A stretch of DNA of 64,000 nucleotides from an uncultured Lewinella sp. (GCA_913057785.1 CAJXPD010000003.1:1-64000); one strand, 5' to 3'. Numbered from the stretch's first letter, positions 46,201 to 53,882 are shown. Numbers and translations are program-made. Notes: a model not told the origin generated them from the letters alone.

Positions 46201-47852
46201 GGATCGTTATCACCATTACAGGTAATCCCTAATGCATTCGCATCACTCCCTAAGCCAGTGACCCAACCTTGCTCCTTACTGACTAGATTCCCATTTGCAT
46301 CTACAACAATCCGGTGGAGTGACCCATTACTTCTACCAATAATCAAGTTCCCTTTCATATCGCCAGAGGCTGTGTATTCATCGATACCATTGGAGTTGTT
46401 CAGTAAGGTTGTCACTAGTTCATCACTTGGCCCATCGGGATTGGCTGCTCCAGTTAAACGATAGTCTCCTTCGACTGGGTTGGCCTCAGAAACGGGTACC
46501 GGTGGCCAGTCTACAGGTAGGGATCGAGTAGAAAAGTTTGGATCATTAACATTTAGAATAGAGTTCCTGAACCAATCATCCGTGTAGGAATTCCCATTGG
46601 AATCACCTGGATCTGAGGAATGCGACCCTTTAGTAAATAAGCCCGCACCATTTGGGTTAGATCGGATCGGGTTAGGATGCCCTCCGTAGAAACTCCCAAA
46701 AGTATAGGATTGCAAGTTATTGGTAATCAAAGTAAGGTGATCCTGGTTGACGATAGGCCCCTCTCCGCCGTCAGCGGTGGAACTTCCAGGCTCTCCTACC
46801 CTATAGTTGTTCGTTGCATTTCCTCCTACACCTTCATTTTCTGGAAAACCTCCCCAACCTGCATTGGCTCCATTATCTGTAACATAGAGAGCTCCATCTT
46901 CCGTAACCACTAGGTCATAGCTATTTCGATAACCCGGAGAAAGTATCTGAACAGGGCCTCCAGGCACTATCTTAGCTTGATTTAATCCATCATTACCTCC
47001 CCAAGGGTCACCAACGTCAATTCCATCATATCCTGCTTGATTAGGATCAATAATCCCATTAACATTAGGTCTTGTTGGGTCATCCACAGTTGGGAGCGTG
47101 TACTTATAAGATCTAGTACCAGCAGTCTTCGTAGACATGCCATCTATTTGATCTAGATTGATGGCCAAGATCGCAGCTGAAAGTGCATATTCTGTGGTCC
47201 AAGCAAAATTTTGTGATGGAGATCCAGCATTGGTTTGCCCTCCTGAACATAGAAGTAGATAGTTCGTGCCATTTATCGTCGCCAATTCCAAACCATGGGA
47301 TGCATGGTTCTCTTCGGAAGCAGGCAATCCACGTACCAAATCCATAACACTCCAAGAGGAACCAGTCCAAGTCAAGCGCGTGATCATCCCAGAATTGGTG
47401 TCTTTATTGATATCTCCGCCAGGCCCGCCAGACCAAGGGTCACTTGATGCGACATAGATAACAGGGTTAGAAGCTGTACCGGCAACAACCAGGGAAGTTA
47501 CCTGCCGCTCATCCTTTGGGTTAAAATCCCCATCATCATCATGATTTGGAATATTATAGACGTCCAACAAGGTTTCTTCATTCGTTACTCGATAATTGTT
47601 AGGGCCATCCTTGGTAATCGTGTAAATCTTAATTCGCCCATACAATTCAGCAACGTACAGCCTTCCATCCGGACCAAATTGCAGATAAGTACTTAGGTCC
47701 ACGGATCCTGGACCAAGGTTAAGGTTACTTTGGGTAAAGGTAGTTTGTGCTTGGCCCGATTGCCAGACAAACAGGAGGAGGGAGGTTATAATCGTTAAAG
47801 CCTTCGCCCCTCTAGTAAAGCTCTTACTAAAAATCGGTGTAAAGATCCTCAT
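37281..47852 (-). CDS. Giant T9SS-exported multidomain protein (propeller, LamG-like, malectin, Kelch, PKD, MAM-like)
   Basis: I start at 47852, where the product begins MRIFTPIFSKSFTRGAKA with a normal signal peptide; the in-frame ATG at 47933 adds 27 residues before it. The 3523-residue protein has, in order: a sugar-dehydrogenase-like propeller (about 34-570), a Ca-binding Asp-rich segment (584-650), a LamG-like domain (650-885), malectin 1 with an Ig-like strand block (890-1160), Kelch repeats (1169-1466), an Ig-like region (1471-1576), PKD 1, two malectin/Ig/PKD units (about 1667-2394), PKD 4-5, a MAM-like jelly roll (2576-2731), six PKD domains (2732-3252), a second jelly roll (3256-3414) and a T9SS sorting domain (3451-3523, with VFPNPTRNEINI). 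It is probably a surface adhesin or carbohydrate-binding protein. No protease or glycosidase active site was found. Confidence 0.9.
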   Translation of the reverse strand: MRIFTPIFSKSFTRGAKALTIITSLLLFVWQSGQAQTTFTQSNLNLGPGSVDLSTYLQFGPDGRLYVAELYGRIKIYTITKDGPNNYRVTNEETLLDVYNIPNHDDDGDFNPKDERQVTSLVVAGTASNPVIYVASSDPWSGGPGGDINKDTNSGMITRLTWTGSSWSVMDLVRGLPASEENHASHGLELATINGTNYLLLCSGGQTNAGSPSQNFAWTTEYALSAAILAINLDQIDGMSTKTAGTRSYKYTLPTVDDPTRPNVNGIIDPNQAGYDGIDVGDPWGGNDGLNQAKIVPGGPVQILSPGYRNSYDLVVTEDGALYVTDNGANAGWGGFPENEGVGGNATNNYRVGEPGSSTADGGEGPIVNQDHLTLITNNLQSYTFGSFYGGHPNPIRSNPNGAGLFTKGSHSSDPGDSNGNSYTDDWFRNSILNVNDPNFSTRSLPVDWPPVPVSEANPVEGDYRLTGAANPDGPSDELVTTLLNNSNGIDEYTASGDMKGNLIIGRSNGSLHRIVVDANGNLVSKEQGWVTGLGSDANALGITCNGDNDPFPGTIWVGTFNDKIVVLEPNSGPVECILPGEAGYDPQGDNDSDGFTNADEDANGTDLCSANSKPDDFDDDKVSDLTDLDDDNDGINDEVDPFQMGEPFNIPVTNELFNNQSLLKGYKGLGMTGVMNNGDPNPNYLNWLDDPDASNSDIDDILGGAIGAVTIYQTSGDAGSNNQEKAYQYGVNVDANTGKIIVSSRMLTPFHNFAVGESQGIYIGTGFQDNYIKIILTNGGLEVQGENNDVALAGLPTASIAIPSSNLDLFFEIDPATGVIQAAYSQDGGTTTNNIGGTFTATGALLSALQNSNIPLAVGIIGTSGSNPEFAASWDFLNVKTEQDVADGEVIFRVNAGGSTLASIDDGSDWVTDIDVTLATDGFEVNAENNVAFGPPSSWDNGVSPEIQSSTPFEIFQWERWDIDDPEPDINMTYNFNVVDPGDYKVRLFFRDTYSGTAQPGQRVFNVLIDNVLYPQTTNIDISANPGPDLGTVIEVDASTADGILSIEFVRNLQSPMISGIEIIKGGNTGVAIQVQSVPNQTNQEGDNANITVVASGGDGDLSFVASGLPAGVSIDPTNGLIGGTIDAGAANNSPYNVVVTVDDNDEFNSDAKTVSFVWTITTTGGIPDTWTNITNVTEHIPRHENSMVQVGDKFYIFGGRESPNVVEVYDYNTNTWSTISNGPGQFNHFQATAYQGMIWVIGAFADNNFPNEVPEEFIWIYDPANNEWIQGPSIPAARRRGSAGLVVYNDKFYVAGGNTVGHAGGYVPWFDEYDPATNTWTPLADAPNARDHFHSTVSDGKLYLAGGRLSGGPGGVFDPRLEEVDVYDFSAGTWSTLPATSNLPTPRGGTSTVTFQGEVVVIGGEGDGQAFNTVEALNPGTGQWRALASMNNARHGTQAIVSGDGIHISSGSPNQGGGSQNNMEVYGIDNPTGTALVASTLNVPTSTTIGAAATETITIDNSGGNTGIVITGISLGGDNASDFAIAAGDLGIFLIPAGGVHQIQVTNNGGSNQNVATLTIAYGASSSQVVTLNQGVPNTAPTAAFTATPTSGPAPLNVAFDASTSSDADLDPLTYSWAFGDGNTGTGETTSHTYAADGIYNVTLTVSDGQESATANATITVGDVSNGQASYRVNAGGNTLTAVDGGLDWVGDIGATLAINGFEVTGATNTAFGPPPGWDPAIGTDIQNATPFDIFDWERWDQDDPEPEVNMTYTFNMANPGNYKVRLFFRETFSGASQPGQRQFTVTLDGNSFPSMTNIDLAANPGPNLGTVIEETVSITDNVLDIVFIRNIQSPMVSGIEIIELGGEVPIVVQAISNQSGVEGDVVSLGVQASGGDGPLSYVATGLPDGLTIAQETGLITGTIAAGASVNSPFSVQVTVDDNDANSADAQLVNFEWVVTATPPNTPPVAAFTATPTNGVAPLEVSFDAAASSDADLDPLTYSWAFGDGNTGTGLTTTHTYLAEGVYTATLTVSDGEDSGTATEVITVGTINNGQSSYRVNAGGATLPAVDGGLDWVTDIDATLALNGFEVTGATNTSFGPPSGWDPAISTDIQNSTNFDVFDWERWDQDDPEPEVNMTYTFNMGNPGTYIVRLFLRETFSGTSQPGQRQFSVTLDGNSFPALTNIDLAASPGPDLGTVLEQEVTIIDNLLDIAFIRNIQSPMISGIEILQEGGGEVPIVVQAISNQSNIEGDVISLGVQASGGDGTLSYQATGLPTGLNIDSGTGFITGTISTGAAVNSPFAVQVTVDDNDANNADAQVINFQWDVTAPQVNTPPVASFTATPTSGTAPLTVAFDASASSDADLDPLTYNWDFGDTNSGTGVAPSHTYTTPGTYVVTLTVSDGEDSATATTTITVNAPNQPPIAAFVTNAIEGTAPLAVTFDASISSDPDEDPLTYSWAFGDGNTASGVTFTHTYTTAGTFTAVLTVSDGQASSQTSIGIIVNSPNSPPLLAFSANPTSGTAPLVVNFDASATVDPEGDPLTFNWTFGDGNSGTGAITSHTFENPGVYTVSISVSDGEFTSQGSINITVEEGGCQEVVVDDEDFESGWGIWNDAGTDARRSSADAPYANSGIYCVRLRDNSTTSYITSDPIDLSTYEEVTVGLSFLPISMDSPSEDFWLQVSTDGANYQTVRDWDAGIDFVNNERVNEEVKISGPFSSTTRFRFRVDASSNSDWIYLDDVVIKGCSNAGGQNQAPLAQFETSDQIGQAPFAVTFNASQSSDPDGDPLTYTWDFGDGNTGTGEIAIHTYQSTGTFTAKLTVSDGQASTDAFATIFVSSGNAAPVASFTANPLTGEAPLLVSFDASNSSDPDNDPLTYAWTFGDGNTGAGISPTHTYQTGGVFTATLTVSDGTSSTSSSVNITVTLPNQGPTAAFSANPSSGEAPLAVSFDASGSSDPENDPLTYIWAFGDGNSGAGISPNHTYVSPGVYTVTLTVSDGEFSDQSTGVINALVPNLGPTAAFTATPTTGDSPLPVSFDASASTDPENDALTYSWAFGDGNSGTGVSPSHTYVASGTFTVTLTVSDGQNSDQATTVITVNQGNRAPTATIIASAITGVAPFTVSFDGGLSSDPDDDPLTYSWTFGDGDVSTIANPSHTFILPGTYSVVLTVSDGQLSDQSTINIEVTSGNQGPAAAFTATPNNGTVPLTVSFDASTSTDPENDPLTYSWAFGDGGTGTGVTASHEYLAEGVYTVTLTVSDGEFSSTANANITVEGDGCNVVEIDAEDFELGWGIWNDGGADARRTTNDASFANSGIYTVRLRDNSSSSHMTTDILNLSSFEEITVDFSFIAISMDNLTEDFWLRVSTDGGASYTTVGQWRKDIEFENDVRYFEQVTIPGPFTANTRLRFQCDASTNSDWVYIDDVIITGCTTGGASGLVVSNESSLNLAPSSVEDFSEKESSTKVNQMGDLAEVLVFPNPTRNEINIRNLPADATLRLFDLNGRLLLDRNYANRLDLSKYSKGVYILSIHTENAIRRIKVVKD
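40675..42862 (-). repeat. Two tandem malectin/Ig-like/PKD units (about 1.09 kb each)
   Basis: The segments about 41763-42862 and 40675-41762 encode the same domain series: RVNAGG, DWERWDQDDPEPEVNMTYTF, IRNIQSP, ISNQS, VTVDDND and FTATPT. The DNA copies are recognisable but clearly diverged. A third malectin/Ig pair at about 44370-45184 lacks the PKD. Confidence 0.8.
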
Positions 47853-47992
47853 AACGAAACAGGTTTCAAATAAGTTAATAACTAGAACAACTAAATGACG
47901 ACTACCGGGGAAATGTGAACAACAGAAGAGCATGTACCTTGATACATACTCTTTCTAGTTAGTTCCTTTTTAACCTTGATTCGGTCCATTGA

Positions 47993-50900
47993 CTACATTT
48001 TAAGGAGTCGAATCGTCTCTTTTTCATTGTCGTATTGCAATGTCATCCAATAAATTCCGGCGGGCCAATCAGATCCCGCCAATATCTGTTGTAGGTTATT
48101 TTTCCCTTTGTATTTATATCTTATTTGACCTCCGGGGCCAAATAGGGTTAACTGTACCTCTCCTTCAATTCGGCTAGGTAATTCAACACGAAACTGATCT
48201 TGAAAAGGATTAGGAAAGGCACGAGCCTGAGCACTTTCTGTCGCGCTTTCTAGGAAGGATGGATCAGGCTCAAATGCTAGACTATCTGTTGCCACAGTGT
48301 CCGTACTAGTAGTGCAGGACCACCTCTTAATCTCTCCGGTCAAAGTAGTGATGTAGGTATTTCCATCATTGTCGCAGGTAATATCTTGAGCTTGTTCACT
48401 AGACATGGTCTCCCAGTCTACGCCATTAAATCGCAACACTTGATTTTGAAAGTCTACCACCCAAGGTAAACCGTTCGTATCTACATCAATACGCTTAGCC
48501 ACACTGTTGGGTAACTCGTTCCAAGTGCTACCATTCCATTTGTTCACTGTATTATCATTGGCTACCATGTATACACTGCCATCGGCACCACACCCAATGT
48601 CGATGCCTCGACCAGAGATTCTATCCCATGCTGCATTGGCTCGCATGTATATGTAGTTAGTAGCGGATATCACGAAAGGAGTGCCATCGCTAGCTATATC
48701 TACTCGTTTACCAGCACCGGCAAAGCCAGTCCATGTCACACCAGTCAAACTCTCATAGATTACCCCGTCACTGATGGCGAATAAACCACCATTTGCTCCA
48801 ACTCCCACATCCTGAACCCCGCCCAGGATTTTCCGCCATTCCCCTTCTGTATAGGTTAACAGATCTCCACGGACGTTAACGCCCCAAAGCTGATCTTCAG
48901 AGGATCCGCTGATTTGGCTTAACTCTCCGGGGAAATCACTCCAAGCACAGCTATAGTCAGTTCCACTATTTTCAGTTTCGAAAGCTTCTGTGACAAAGAC
49001 ACCTCGTCCGTGAGTTGCCGCCATAATCCGTTTATTGCGAGGATTATACTGTAACATATCCGTGCGAACATTAGCCATACCCTGGTTCACAGGAACCCAA
49101 TTCGTATGCACCGATTCCAACTCATCTGTTCCCCATACACCAAGTTCCGTAGCCAATAATACCGATCGATTGTTGCCGGGAAGGAAAATGGCCCAGCGTA
49201 CCGGCATATCAGGAAGGTTACCCTCTACAGGTTTCCAAAGTTGACCTCCATCCATCGTTTCCCAAACACTGATCACTCCATAGTTGCTGTATGTCACCAA
49301 TAAATGATCTTCATTGGTTTCATCGACTGCAATACAGGATACGTAGCCTTCACCAGTTTTGATTACCGTGCTTTGCGGAGTATCTGTGTTAGCCTGATCT
49401 ATTTTTATCACATTCCCATGCCCCAATCCAAAATAGACTCGACCAGCCACATTGGGCGAACATGCCACAGCTGATATCTGATCGCCAGCAAACAAATCTA
49501 TTGGAAAGACTTGAGTCTTATTGGTTCGTCCAACATCTGTTATCCTTGCAAAACGATTTGGATCATGAGCTGCGTAAAGAATGTTTAGTTTGCTGTCATA
49601 ATCAGTTGGATTGATGAAGCGTCCATCTGACCTGCCAATGGTTACTTTTCTTCTGTTCTGCCACCCATCACCAGTGATCCAATAGAAATTATAGAGATAG
49701 GAGCTGACTTGGATAAACCCAAAATCTTGATCGATATGGGTAAAACCACCGTCTCCAATATTGACCGCATCAGTATACCAGTTCTCAGGATCGGTAAACT
49801 GGCGAGTCCCATTATCTTGGGTACCTCCCAACATGTAATCTTGGTCAAACGGGTGAAGTGCCCCAGAGTAGAATTGAGTTACATTATAGCCCTTGTTACG
49901 GTCCACCACATTAGGAACTTCGCTGCTCCCATCTGTAGTTAACCAAACACCTCCATCATTAGCGAAGAGAATGAAATCTGAAGATCCATCAGCGAAAAGA
50001 ATCGCGTGTTGATCTGCATGGACATACTGATGGGCTGTACCGCGATCATGCGTAAATTGCTTAAATGTCCGTCCTCCATTTTTAGAGAGATAAAGGTCAA
50101 CTCCTCCAATAAATAAACGATCAGCATCATTAGGGTCTACTGCCGCAATAAGATTATGCCAAGCCTGCCCTCGGGTAAAAACCCTTCTAGTGGTAGTCTT
50201 GGGTATCGGCATCGAAGCCCAATCACGCCCTCCGTTTTCGGAGCGGAACATGTATTCGCAATCATTGGAATTGAGCCCTTGCGCCAAAAAGTAGATACGA
50301 TTGGCATCGGAAGGTGCAATCGCTACCTCAATTCGGCTATAGTCACCTTGCGCGGGCGTTATCTCTTGCCAAGTCCCATTTCTGCCACGATCTATTCCAT
50401 GTTGATTATAATCCGCCTTCCAAAGGCTTCCATTAGAATGGATACCTAAGCTCGCATATAAGCTTTGGTCAGGGCCAATTTCGAGATCAGCAGCTCTATT
50501 TGTGGCACCGGTACCCACTCCTTGCCCCAAAACCTGCACCCAACTTAGGCCTTGGTCGTCAGACCGCATCACCCCGTTCAAGCGGGTGCTCGCAAAGATT
50601 ACTCCTTGCTGATCTACTACAATATCTAAAACATGGGAAAAGACTTCAGATCGAGTTATGGGAAGTTGTTCGAAGGTCAGGCCACCATCTGAGCTGGCCC
50701 AGATCCCAAAGCCCTTCATGCGCTCATCCTCTCTAAACCAACCTTCCCCCGTCCCTACATAAATCCTGGCAGGGTCGTTGGGAGCTTGGGCGATGCAGGT
50801 GACCATTAAGTTTGCCCAGAAGTCATCAATTGCAGTCCAGGTAATGGCACTGTCTTGTAGATTGGTAGTTCGCCAGAGGCCTCCACTGACCCCTCCGGCG

Positions 50901-51232
50901 ATCAAAGTGTTTCTGGTATTATCCGTTATATCCAACAAAATAGCCCTAGTGCGACCGGCTATGTGATCCGGTCCACGTTCTTTCCATTCGATAGCGGCAA
51001 CGCCATCTTGGAGACCATCTTTTGCTAGTACAATCTGTTGTTTCATTTGTTTTACTCCACGGTATAATCTGTCTTTCGGAACATCATTAAGCTGAGGGTC
51101 CATCGTCATCAATCGCTCCTGTTCTCCTGAAAGATCAACTCTTGCGTTCTTGGGTATCTTCTCAAATTCGTTACTCTTATGACAAGCGCCCAATGTAAAT
51201 AGAAGGCAGATTGCCCAAAATGTGTTATTCAT
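47993..51232 (-). CDS. BNR/sortilin-like and tectonin-like protein with lipobox and T9SS domain
   Basis: The 1079-residue protein begins MNNTFWAICLLFTLGACHK: a short signal ending in a lipobox (LGAC). Residues about 60-740 form repeated BNR/sortilin-type blades (SSDGGLTFEQLP, RSENGGRDWASMP, TMDGGQLWKPVEG), usual in exo-sialidase-like and photosystem-assembly-like propellers. Residues about 790-990 are tectonin-like repeats (LWGVNVRGDLLTY, SVYMVANDNTVNKWNG). The C-terminus is a T9SS sorting domain (FPNPFQDQFRVELP ... GIYWMTLQY). No sialidase arginine triad is evident. It lies directly upstream of the giant gene in the same direction, but a 140 bp gap separates them. Confidence 0.82.
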   Translation of the reverse strand: MNNTFWAICLLFTLGACHKSNEFEKIPKNARVDLSGEQERLMTMDPQLNDVPKDRLYRGVKQMKQQIVLAKDGLQDGVAAIEWKERGPDHIAGRTRAILLDITDNTRNTLIAGGVSGGLWRTTNLQDSAITWTAIDDFWANLMVTCIAQAPNDPARIYVGTGEGWFREDERMKGFGIWASSDGGLTFEQLPITRSEVFSHVLDIVVDQQGVIFASTRLNGVMRSDDQGLSWVQVLGQGVGTGATNRAADLEIGPDQSLYASLGIHSNGSLWKADYNQHGIDRGRNGTWQEITPAQGDYSRIEVAIAPSDANRIYFLAQGLNSNDCEYMFRSENGGRDWASMPIPKTTTRRVFTRGQAWHNLIAAVDPNDADRLFIGGVDLYLSKNGGRTFKQFTHDRGTAHQYVHADQHAILFADGSSDFILFANDGGVWLTTDGSSEVPNVVDRNKGYNVTQFYSGALHPFDQDYMLGGTQDNGTRQFTDPENWYTDAVNIGDGGFTHIDQDFGFIQVSSYLYNFYWITGDGWQNRRKVTIGRSDGRFINPTDYDSKLNILYAAHDPNRFARITDVGRTNKTQVFPIDLFAGDQISAVACSPNVAGRVYFGLGHGNVIKIDQANTDTPQSTVIKTGEGYVSCIAVDETNEDHLLVTYSNYGVISVWETMDGGQLWKPVEGNLPDMPVRWAIFLPGNNRSVLLATELGVWGTDELESVHTNWVPVNQGMANVRTDMLQYNPRNKRIMAATHGRGVFVTEAFETENSGTDYSCAWSDFPGELSQISGSSEDQLWGVNVRGDLLTYTEGEWRKILGGVQDVGVGANGGLFAISDGVIYESLTGVTWTGFAGAGKRVDIASDGTPFVISATNYIYMRANAAWDRISGRGIDIGCGADGSVYMVANDNTVNKWNGSTWNELPNSVAKRIDVDTNGLPWVVDFQNQVLRFNGVDWETMSSEQAQDITCDNDGNTYITTLTGEIKRWSCTTSTDTVATDSLAFEPDPSFLESATESAQARAFPNPFQDQFRVELPSRIEGEVQLTLFGPGGQIRYKYKGKNNLQQILAGSDWPAGIYWMTLQYDNEKETIRLLKM

Positions 51233-51784
51233 AGTTTTGCATTACAAATAGATGGCAAGGGGTACCATCATCGTACTAAATCTTATCTGTGGACCTAAAT
51301 AGTAGACTGAACTAACGGTAAACCATTAGTGCCTAATTGGACAGGGGGGGTGTCGATATATAGTTGACCTGAAGCTCTGGATAGACCGGGGTATCGAAAT
51401 GGCAATAGACTACCATTCTGGCCTTTTGTATTAGGGAGATTTCATGAAAATGCTTGGGCAAAAATCGTATTTACAAGGGGGGGGAAGTCAAGTTCAATGT
51501 ATCGCTAATTAATATATCTAATTTTTATAAATGTAAATATATGGATTTTTTTAAATTCTTTGAGCCTTGACGTAATATTTAGTATCAGGAAGTTCCAAAA
51601 ATGCTTACTTAGACAGTTTATCAGTCTTTCTAGAGCTTAGATCTTGCGTATTTATTACTGATCTTAGGGCTAAGGACACATAACTGAACCCCAAAGATCA
51701 TCGATCTATGACTCGTATTCTATGAAAACATACGTGGAAATAAGGGGGGAAGTTGCCTTTTTGGTCAAAATTTCATCTGGAACG
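51233..51784. other. 552 bp non-coding gap with homopolymeric G runs
   Basis: No gene is seen. The region is AT-rich except for three G runs (G7 at 51344-51350, G8 at 51477-51484 and G6 near 51755). It should contain the promoter of the 1079-aa gene at its left end and the transcript end of glpD at its right. Confidence 0.5.
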
Positions 51785-53479
51785 TTAAGAAAGCTCCTCA
51801 TCGTAATAATGAGTGGCATCAAAAAGCAACATATCTAGGATATCCTCCTCCTTTTGCCGGCGATCAGCATCCCAATTTAGATAGTCCTGCAAATCTTGCA
51901 TTATTGTAGCTCTAACCGCAGCAATACTGCCGATATCAAAGTACAATCTACCTGTTCTTCGTACAAAGAAATCACTCGCACTATTGACCATTTCATGGTG
52001 TGTCGTAAACCAAGCCTCAGCTCTGGCCAAAGCGATGCCGGAATCAACAGATTGAAATTCTGACATCTTATCCAAGATGACTTGACTCTGGTCGCCATAA
52101 ACTGTTGCCAAATACCAGCCATAATAGGAATCCAAACCCCGATCACTCATTTCCTTTTCCAGCTTCTGGACATAGTGTTGAACTGCTTTTGCACTCGGAA
52201 AGGGTTTATTCGTCAAGTGCACTTCCTTAGTGCGGCAGGGACCAAAGCTTTTATCTGATACGCTCGACAACTGCTCCGAAACCAGATCTACAATTCGCTG
52301 TGCCATTTTGCGATACCCCGTAAGCTTGCCTCCTGCAATGGAGATTAGACCAGATGGGGAAAGGAATATTTCATCCTTACGAGATAATTCAGAGGGAGAT
52401 TTTCCATCTTCATGGATCAGTGGACGGAGGCCGGCCCAATTGGAGATCAGGTCCTCAATAGTCAAATCAATCGAAGGGAAAGCATTATTAACAGCATTTA
52501 AGAGATAGTCTGCATCGGCTTTTGTTACTACAATTCGGTCGAGTCGACCTTTATAAGTGGTGTCTGTTGTTCCGATATAAGTTACCTTTCCTCTTGGAAT
52601 GGCAAAAATCATACGACCATCCGGAACATCGAAATAGACCGAATGTTGGAGAGGGAGCTTTTCCTTGGGAACTACGATATGAACGCCTTTGGTCAGATGT
52701 AATCGCTTCCCAGATAATGAACCGTTCAGTTTTCTAACGCGATCCACCCAAGGGCCACCAGCCGATACTACTTTTTGGGCCTTCACGGTAAAGGACTCTC
52801 CTGAGTGCGTATCTTTACATTGCACACCCGTAATTTGATCCTCTTGATAGATGAAGTCAACTGCTTCGCAGTAATTTAGTGCCTTGGCACCAAATTGCGC
52901 AGCCCGCTTAATCATCTCAATTGTCAATCGAGCATCATCCGTTCTATATTCAGCGTAAAACCCACCGCCCTTGAGTTTTTTTTCATCTAATAAGGGCTCA
53001 AGGTTCAAGGCTTGCTTCTTAGAAAGCATCTTCCTTCGGTCATCTCTTTCAACCCCTGCCAGAAGATCATATACTAACAATCCAAAGGAGGTTGCCCATT
53101 TTCCGTAGGTCCCGCCCTTGATTAGTGGAAGTAACATCTTTTCAGGTAACACGAGATGCGGAGCCAATTTATGTACGACAGCACGTTCGGTACCCGTTTC
53201 ACGCACAAGTGGAATATCAAATTGCTTTAGATAACGTAATCCACCATGAATTAACTTGGTAGACTTACTACTCGTTCCTGAAGCAAAATCACGTTTCTCC
53301 ACCAAAGCAACGCTCATACCCCTCGAAGCCGCATCCAAGGCGATACCACATCCTGTTGCCCCTCCACCGATCACCAATAAGTCAAAATAGGTATTCGAGA
53401 GGGCCTCGATTTCTTCTTTTCTATTTACTGCTGAAAAAGACACGACTTCCTGAAGATTCATACTGACGTTTTTCATCAT
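51785..53479 (-). CDS. glpD: Aerobic glycerol-3-phosphate dehydrogenase
   Basis: The 564-residue FAD enzyme oxidises sn-glycerol-3-phosphate to dihydroxyacetone phosphate and passes electrons to quinone. The FAD fold opens with DLLVIGGGATGCGIALDAAS, followed by FASGTSSKSTKLIHGGLRYL and the domain end SIAGGKLTGYRKMAQRIVD (about residue 370). The GlpD C-terminal domain (about 400-530) is present. It is monocistronic; a palindromic operator and a -7 element lie just upstream. The normal GlpF or GlpK genes are not in the window. Confidence 0.93.
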   Translation of the reverse strand: MMKNVSMNLQEVVSFSAVNRKEEIEALSNTYFDLLVIGGGATGCGIALDAASRGMSVALVEKRDFASGTSSKSTKLIHGGLRYLKQFDIPLVRETGTERAVVHKLAPHLVLPEKMLLPLIKGGTYGKWATSFGLLVYDLLAGVERDDRRKMLSKKQALNLEPLLDEKKLKGGGFYAEYRTDDARLTIEMIKRAAQFGAKALNYCEAVDFIYQEDQITGVQCKDTHSGESFTVKAQKVVSAGGPWVDRVRKLNGSLSGKRLHLTKGVHIVVPKEKLPLQHSVYFDVPDGRMIFAIPRGKVTYIGTTDTTYKGRLDRIVVTKADADYLLNAVNNAFPSIDLTIEDLISNWAGLRPLIHEDGKSPSELSRKDEIFLSPSGLISIAGGKLTGYRKMAQRIVDLVSEQLSSVSDKSFGPCRTKEVHLTNKPFPSAKAVQHYVQKLEKEMSDRGLDSYYGWYLATVYGDQSQVILDKMSEFQSVDSGIALARAEAWFTTHHEMVNSASDFFVRRTGRLYFDIGSIAAVRATIMQDLQDYLNWDADRRQKEEDILDMLLFDATHYYDEELS

Positions 53480-53537
53480 TAAAGGCTCCGTTCATATCCA
53501 GTCACAAGGCTTCTCTACCCTGTTTATCGGATTGCCG

Positions 53538-53545
53538 CAAATTTA
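53538..53545 (-). promoter_or_regulatory. Probable -7 element of glpD
   Basis: TAAATTTG on the minus strand matches TAnnTTTG. It is about 60 bp upstream of the glpD start, and the operator palindrome covers the expected -33 position. Confidence 0.45.
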
Positions 53546-53563
53546 GTTACATCCATCCAATTG

Positions 53564-53577
53564 TAGAACGCGTTCTA
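53564..53577. promoter_or_regulatory. Palindromic operator upstream of glpD
   Basis: TAGAACGCGTTCTA is a perfect 14 bp palindrome with an AACGCGTT core, like operators of LacI/GalR-family regulators. It overlaps the -33 region of the glpD promoter, so a bound repressor would block RNA polymerase. The regulator is not encoded nearby. Confidence 0.55.
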
Positions 53578-53882
53578 AATAAAATTGTTCCTTTCTGGTG
53601 TTTTACAAGAGATGCTTTACATAGCCTTAACAATACTAGGTTTTATTAAGCTGAAATGCGACTATGATTTGTACTAGATATCAAAGGCTTACGCCTAAAT
53701 ATCACTAATTCTTGCCTGCATTATCTTGAGTCGGAAAAACTAGGTATGAGGGAAGAAACTGGCTAGCGCTCGGCTCCACTAGTCAGAATCAAGCTCCCAC
53801 AAGGGCTTAGAGGTGGGTAAACGAAAACGCAATAGGAAGCAGAAGCCTTTGATCTATAGGCCCTTGATTAGGGCAACTCTGC

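Larger units (their letters stand above)
53480..53882. other. 403 bp gap between the mre operon and glpD
   Basis: No gene is seen. The right-hand end for the minus-strand glpD gene holds its operator and -7 element (53538-53577). The part from about 53590 to 53880 holds only weak pairing: GCCCT-TGATT-AGGGC at 53860-53874 without a T run, which might mark the end of the mre operon transcript. Confidence 0.5.

Noticed and set aside
41850-47457. Many open frames on the plus strand inside the giant gene
   Set aside because: They are antisense shadows of the repetitive coding strand, which has a continuous domain order and consistent codon use.
37281-47852. Regularly spaced repeats considered as a CRISPR array or tandem satellite
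   Set aside because: The repeats are about 250-1090 bp and keep the reading frame; they are PKD, malectin and Ig-like domains.
53800-53866. CAAGGGC ... GCCCTTG pairing downstream of mrdA considered as a tRNA-like or small RNA
   Set aside because: No tRNA arms or T-loop sequence and a 53 nt unstructured interior; too weak to call.
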